A stretch of DNA of 64,000 bases from CANMXU01 sp052030545 (GTDB lineage Bacteria > Pseudomonadota > Gammaproteobacteria > Enterobacterales > Alteromonadaceae): assembly GCF_052030545.1 (NCBI RefSeq), contig NZ_JBPDIH010000002.1, positions 1-64,000 of the forward strand, written 5' to 3'. Under the pieces are notes generated by a model. It had not been told where the DNA came from and did no database searches. It saw nothing but the letters and a program-made list of their open reading frames with translations. The position numbers and the translations under genes were made by a program. How positions within the stretch are numbered: position 1 is the first letter of the stretch; the number at the start of each line of letters is the position of its first letter. This document shows positions 59,561 through 64,000 of this stretch, piece by piece.

Positions 59561-62467
59561 TTAGTCTTTATACGTATCGACACTAGGACAAGAACAAATT
59601 AAGTTTCTGTCGCCGTATACATCATCAATACGGTTAACCGTTGGCCAGAATTTGTCTTGCGCAACTGCTGGCACAGGGAAAACTGCTTCAGCAATAGAGT
59701 ATGCACGATCCCACTCGCCCGTTATATCAGCTAATGTATGCGGTGCGTTGTGTAGTGGGTTGTTATCGGCTGACCATTCGCCAGACTCAACTTTACGTAC
59801 TTCTTCACGAATGCTAACCATAGCTTCAATAAAGCGGTCTAATTCAACTTTTGATTCAGACTCTGTTGGTTCGATCATAAACGTACCAGCCACTGGGAAA
59901 CTCATGGTTGGTGCGTGGAAACCATAATCCATTAAACGCTTAGCCATGTCTACTTCAGTAATGCCAGACTCAGCTTTTAATGGGCGTAAGTCAATAATAC
60001 ATTCGTGCGCTACGCGGCCGTTGTCACCTGTGTATAAAATTGGGTAATGTTGGCTTAGTTTTTTCGCTAAGTAGTTGGCATTGGTGATCGCGTATTTAGT
60101 GGCATCTGTTACGCCTTGCTTGCCTAATAATGCACAGTAAAGGTAAGAAATACACAATATACCCGCACTACCAAATGGCGCGGCAGAAACCGCTCCGTTT
60201 GCTTCGTTACCTTCGGTAATATTCACTAATGGGTGATCAGGTAAGAATGGAGATAAATGCGCTTTAACGCCAATTGGTCCCATACCTGGACCACCGCCAC
60301 CGTGAGGAATAGCGAAGGTTTTGTGTAAGTTAAGGTGTGAAACGTCGGCGCCAATATGCCCAGGAGATGTTAAACCAACTTGCGCGTTCATGTTGGCACC
60401 ATCAAGGTAAACTTGACCACCGTATTGATGAACAACATCACAAATTTCTGCGATGGTGGTTTCGTAAACACCGTGAGTCGACGGGTACGTGATCATAATA
60501 CACGATAAGTTGTCGGCTAATTCACTGGCTTTCGCGCGTAAATCGTCCATATCAACATTACCTTGTTTGTCACAGTCAACCACAACCACTTTCATGCCAA
60601 CCATTTGTGCAGATGCAGGGTTAGTACCGTGAGCCGATGATGGAATTAAACAAATGTTACGATGTGAATCGCCACGGCTTTCGTGGTATTTGTGAATCGC
60701 GATAAGACCTGCATATTCACCTTGTGCGCCTGAGTTTGGCTGCATTGAAATATCGTCGTAGCCTGTTAGCTCAACTAACCATTTGCCTAGCTCGTCGATC
60801 ATCTGCTTGTAACCTTGTGCTTGATCGATTGGCGCAAATGGATGCATGTTGGCAAATTCAGGCCAAGATACCGGGATCATCTGCGCTGTTGCATTAAGTT
60901 TCATCGTACATGAACCTAATGAAATCATTGAGTGGTTAAGCGCTAAATCTTTATTTTCTAATTTTTTAATATAACGAAGCATTTCTGTTTCGCTATGGTA
61001 AGAATTAAATACTGGGTGCGTTAAAATCTCGTCTTGACGAATTAATTCAGCAGGAATTGATGAGTGACCACAAGCAATAATTTTTGCGTCTAAGTCTGCA
61101 ACGTCTAAACCATGACCTTCACCTAATAAAATATCAAATAAAGTGCTAACGGCTTCACGTGTAGTAGTTTCGTCTAGCGATACACTAAGCTGGTTTTCAA
61201 CATCAGTACGCAAGTTAACATTTGCCGCTAATGCACGGGCAACTATGGCTTGTTTTTGCTCGCTATCAATATTAAAAGTTAAGGTATCAAAGTAATTCGC
61301 ATGTAGTGCTTGTAAACCTTTGGTTGCTGTACCTAGGCATAAAATATCGGTAAAACGGTGAATGCGCTCAGCAATCACTTTTAAGCCTTTAGGACCGTGG
61401 TATACCGCATAAAAAGCAGCCATGTTGGCTAATAAAACTTGGGCGGTACAAATGTTTGAGTTGGCTTTTTCACGGCGAATGTGCTGTTCACGTGTTTGCA
61501 TTGCCATACGTAGCGCTGGGTTGTCGCGGGTATCTTTTGATACACCAATAATACGACCCGGCAATGAACGCTTGTATTTGTCAGAGGTGGTGAAAAATGC
61601 TGCGTGAGGTCCACCGTAGCCCATAGGTACACCAAAACGTTGGCTAGAACCTATTACTGCATCTGCGCCTAATTCGCCCGGTGATTTTAATAACACTAAG
61701 CTCATAATATCAGCCGCTACCGCAACAATGCCTTTTTTGGCATGAACGTTAGCAATTAATTCACGAATATCAGTAATTTCACCGGTCGCACTTGGGTATT
61801 GCAATAACGCACCAAATACATCGTGGTTTTCAACGTCGGCCGCAGGTGCGATAACTACGTCAAAACCAAACATGTCGGCACGTTGTTTAACAACAGAAAT
61901 CGTTTGTGGGAATACGTCTTCAGCGATGAAAAACAGGTTTGATTTTTTGTTTTTAGAAACACGTTTTGCTAAGGCCATTGCTTCTGCAGCAGCGGTACCT
62001 TCGTCAAGTAACGACGCTGACGCTAAGTCTAAGCCCGTTAAGTCGATACACATTTGTTGATAGTTTAATAACGACTCTAAACGACCTTGAGCAATTTCTG
62101 GTTGGTATGGTGTATACGCTGTGTACCAACCTGGATTTTCAAGTACATTTCGTAGAATAACGTTTGGCGTTAACGTTGGGTAATAACCTAAACCAATGTA
62201 GCTGGTATTTACTTGGTTTTGGCTAGCAACAACTTTTAAGTCGCTTAACGCTTTAACTTCTGTTTTACTTTCTTCAATGTTTGGCAATTGGGTTAAACGA
62301 ATATCGTTTGGCACAATTTCGTTAATTAAATCATCTACCGATTCCGCGCCAATGTCGGCTAACATCGCTTGTGTTTGCTCGGCATTTGGACCAATGTGAC
62401 GACGAATAAAGTCTTGTGTTTGCTCTAAATCGGCAAGTGTTGCTGGAGATGTCGATTGCGTAGTCAT
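59561..62467 (-). CDS. gcvP: Glycine dehydrogenase (decarboxylating), P protein
   Basis: A 968-residue pyridoxal-phosphate enzyme that decarboxylates glycine and passes the aminomethyl group to the lipoyl arm of GcvH. Single-chain form with two homologous halves. The N-terminal half has DFIRRHIGPN and YTPYQPEIAQGRLE. The C-terminal half holds the PLP lysine in LNLHKTFAIPHGGGGPG (about residue 717). Length is normal for gammaproteobacteria. It is the last gene of the gcvT-gcvH-gcvP operon. The upstream gap of 265 bases contains a hairpin that may adjust its expression. Confidence 0.97.
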   Translation of the reverse strand: MTTQSTSPATLADLEQTQDFIRRHIGPNAEQTQAMLADIGAESVDDLINEIVPNDIRLTQLPNIEESKTEVKALSDLKVVASQNQVNTSYIGLGYYPTLTPNVILRNVLENPGWYTAYTPYQPEIAQGRLESLLNYQQMCIDLTGLDLASASLLDEGTAAAEAMALAKRVSKNKKSNLFFIAEDVFPQTISVVKQRADMFGFDVVIAPAADVENHDVFGALLQYPSATGEITDIRELIANVHAKKGIVAVAADIMSLVLLKSPGELGADAVIGSSQRFGVPMGYGGPHAAFFTTSDKYKRSLPGRIIGVSKDTRDNPALRMAMQTREQHIRREKANSNICTAQVLLANMAAFYAVYHGPKGLKVIAERIHRFTDILCLGTATKGLQALHANYFDTLTFNIDSEQKQAIVARALAANVNLRTDVENQLSVSLDETTTREAVSTLFDILLGEGHGLDVADLDAKIIACGHSSIPAELIRQDEILTHPVFNSYHSETEMLRYIKKLENKDLALNHSMISLGSCTMKLNATAQMIPVSWPEFANMHPFAPIDQAQGYKQMIDELGKWLVELTGYDDISMQPNSGAQGEYAGLIAIHKYHESRGDSHRNICLIPSSAHGTNPASAQMVGMKVVVVDCDKQGNVDMDDLRAKASELADNLSCIMITYPSTHGVYETTIAEICDVVHQYGGQVYLDGANMNAQVGLTSPGHIGADVSHLNLHKTFAIPHGGGGPGMGPIGVKAHLSPFLPDHPLVNITEGNEANGAVSAAPFGSAGILCISYLYCALLGKQGVTDATKYAITNANYLAKKLSQHYPILYTGDNGRVAHECIIDLRPLKAESGITEVDMAKRLMDYGFHAPTMSFPVAGTFMIEPTESESKVELDRFIEAMVSIREEVRKVESGEWSADNNPLHNAPHTLADITGEWDRAYSIAEAVFPVPAVAQDKFWPTVNRIDDVYGDRNLICSCPSVDTYKD

Positions 62468-62732
62468 AAAACAGCTTCTCTATAAAGTAATATACAAAAT
62501 ACGTTTAAATAAAAAGAAAGCCCCGGTATTCTAGAGAATCTTCGAGGCTTTAAAATAAGTTTTCGTAAACAGTTTGCGCTTTAGGCACAGGTTAATTGTT
62601 CCGGACTTAACCTCAGTACTTACATCCATGTAAGCAAGGCACTAAAGTTCTGAGTCTGATGAGCTTAGTACACTAAGTGATTTAGACGAAGAACGAAAGT
62701 AACGCAGCATAAAGTCAAAATGTGACCGAAAA
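62468..62732. other. Spacer between gcvH and gcvP
   Basis: 265 bases, long for an operon. At 62518-62551 an imperfect hairpin (AAAGCCCCGGTATTCT and AGAATCTTCGAGGCTTT) stands near the gcvP start. The rest shows no gene. Confidence 0.5.
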
Positions 62733-63122
62733 TTAGTCTTCGTCGATTGAGTTAGCATAACCTTCAGCATCAAGTAATGCGTCAAGCTCTGCAGCATCGT
62801 CAAGCTTAAGTTTAAATAACCAACCGTCGCCAAATGCGTCTGAATTAACTAATTCTGGTGAATCTTCTAAGTCTTCATTAACTTCAACAACTTCACCTGA
62901 AACTGGTGCGTAAATGTCTGAAGCCGCTTTTACAGACTCAGCTACGGCAACGTCGTCGCCAGTGCTTACACTTTCACCAACTTCTGGTAATTCAACAAAT
63001 ACCATGTCACCTAAAAGGTCTTGTGCGTGCTCTGTAATACCAACAGTTACTGTACCGTCGCCTTCATTACGTACCCACTCATGAGATGTTGCATATTTTA
63101 ATTCAGAAGGAATGTTGCTCAT
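62733..63122 (-). CDS. gcvH: Glycine cleavage system H protein
   Basis: A 129-residue lipoyl carrier that shuttles the aminomethyl group between the P, T and L proteins. The lipoylated lysine is Lys65 in AESVKAASD, the same residue number as in E. coli. The EWVRNEGDGTVTVGITEHAQ and GEVVEVNEDLEDSPELVN stretches are typical. Acidic C-terminus SIDED. ATG 63122, preceded by AGGATCAATAAA. Lies between gcvT and gcvP. Confidence 0.97.
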   Translation of the reverse strand: MSNIPSELKYATSHEWVRNEGDGTVTVGITEHAQDLLGDMVFVELPEVGESVSTGDDVAVAESVKAASDIYAPVSGEVVEVNEDLEDSPELVNSDAFGDGWLFKLKLDDAAELDALLDAEGYANSIDED

Positions 63123-63272
63123 TTTATTGATCCTAATATTTAATTTTCGAAATATTCTTGTTTTGCTAGAGTAAAAAACGCTATTTTTGAATTAATTACT
63201 ATAGCCTAAAATTCAACCATTTTTAACTTAGCTTGCTTTGATTTTTAAGATAATCTTAACAAGCTAAATTAA
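63123..63272. other. gcvT-gcvH spacer
   Basis: 150-base AT-rich gap without hairpin or gene. Confidence 0.35.
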
Positions 63273-64000
63273 TTAAAATACTTTTTTGCCGTTACGTACA
63301 AAACTTGGCTTAATGACTTGTACTTTAACCAGCTTCTTACGCATTTCAACTTCAACGGTATCGCCTAATTTAACGCTACGTGGTACACGTGCCATGGCAA
63401 TTGAGTGGCCAAGTGTTGGCGAGAAAGTACCCGAAGTGATGATGCCTTCACCTGCTTCTGTAACCACTTTCAAACCCGTGCGTAATACGCCTTTTTCTTC
63501 AAGCACTAAACCGACAAGTTTTGGTTGATCGCCCGATGCTTTTTGCGCCGTCAATACGTCGCGACCAATAAAGTTACGATCTTCAGGTTCCCAGCTAATC
63601 GTCCATGCCATGTTAGCGGCAAGTGGCGAAACGCTTTCGTCCATATCTAAACCGTATAAGTTCATGCCAGCTTCTAAGCGTAAGGTATCACGAGCACCTA
63701 AACCACAAGGTTTAACGCCAGCATCTAACAATTGCTGCCAAAGGTCTGCGGCTTGATTTTCTGGTACAACAATTTCGTAGCCATTTTCACCAGTGTAACC
63801 GGTTGTCGCAATAAATAAATCGCCTGCTTGTACACCAAAAAATGGCTTCATGCCATCTACCGCTTGAGTTTGCTCAGCATTTAATATGGTAGCAACTTTT
63901 GCTTTAGCTTCTGGGCCTTGTACGGCGATCATGCCGTATTCTGGCTGCTCAGTAATAGTAACGTCGAAGTTAGCGGCTTGCTCGTTCATCCACGCTAAGT
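63273..64000 (-). CDS. gcvT: Aminomethyltransferase (T protein), N-terminus outside the window
   Basis: 242 codons are visible; the reading frame continues past position 64000 (LAWMNEQAAN), so the methionine at 63989 is internal. A full GcvT is about 360 residues. Conserved parts: YGMIAVQGPEAKAKV, FIATTGYTGENGYEIVVPE, CGLGARDTLRLEAGMNLYG, and the C-terminal domain with ALARVPRSVK-like spacing (SIAMARVPRSVKLGDTVEVE). It transfers the methylene group to tetrahydrofolate. First gene of the operon; a glycine riboswitch, if present, lies outside the window. Confidence 0.95.
   Translation of the reverse strand, partial: LAWMNEQAANFDVTITEQPEYGMIAVQGPEAKAKVATILNAEQTQAVDGMKPFFGVQAGDLFIATTGYTGENGYEIVVPENQAADLWQQLLDAGVKPCGLGARDTLRLEAGMNLYGLDMDESVSPLAANMAWTISWEPEDRNFIGRDVLTAQKASGDQPKLVGLVLEEKGVLRTGLKVVTEAGEGIITSGTFSPTLGHSIAMARVPRSVKLGDTVEVEMRKKLVKVQVIKPSFVRNGKKVF

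Noticed and set aside
62468..62732. Glycine riboswitch upstream of gcvP
   Set aside because: The spacer does not show the tandem aptamer pattern. If the operon has a riboswitch it should be before gcvT, outside the window.

Overview
The window reads as chromosome of a marine gammaproteobacterium of the Alteromonadales, probably close to Colwellia or Thalassotalea. This is inferred from AT-rich DNA, many TonB-dependent receptors and sulfatases, a PEP-CTERM protein, a gcvT-gcvH-gcvP operon and the type of integron attC site. No rRNA or tRNA gene was seen, and no species assignment is claimed.

Layout. 1-660: end of a small integron-cassette stretch (partial gene, attC, RidA-like gene, leader-like element). 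917-3639: LruC-domain protein and a lipoprotein. 3822-13521: minus-strand operon of four exported sulfatases, a cytochrome c protein, a beta-propeller sugar dehydrogenase-like protein and a DUF1080 protein, facing a membrane-anchored AraC-type regulator (13756-15213). 15285-25359: M20 amidohydrolase, DUF5610 protein, RecX, a four-unit palindromic repeat block, membrane acyltransferase, siderophore-type TonB receptor, a second membrane AraC regulator and small proteins. 25819-35952: PEP-CTERM protein, KatG, a MITE-like element, two TonB receptors with a quinohemoprotein dehydrogenase remnant between them, and an AraC regulator. 36352-46185: catabolic-looking block with both halves of the Tm-1 architecture as separate genes, an old-yellow-enzyme-type reductase, a VOC protein, an S4 protein, a GMC dehydrogenase with its Tat-exported small subunit, and an acyl-CoA synthetase. 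46186-48395: repeats, an exported protein, and a close relative of the cyanobacterial mannan-binding lectin MVL. 48396-57842: about fourteen integron cassettes separated by attC sites, with no integrase. 57884-64000: AbgT transporter and the glycine cleavage operon, cut at gcvT.

How parts work together. The sulfatase operon would desulfate an algal glycan in the periplasm while its redox genes oxidise a sugar, which the DUF1080 protein might cleave at a 3-keto stage (inference). The cassette array carries a YefM-YoeB module, an Mrr-like nuclease, an HNH nuclease, a SUKH protein, a GNAT enzyme, a rhomboid protease and several lipoproteins.

Most notable: (1) an exact 257-bp direct repeat flanking the rhomboid cassette, with a relative in front of the RidA cassette 57 kb away, which looks like an array-start (attI-like) element without an integrase; (2) the MVL-type lectin; (3) two MITE-like elements with TA target duplications, one of which splits an ORF whose frame is restored when it is removed in silico; (4) the sulfatase and oxidation operon with two non-canonical sulfatase signatures.
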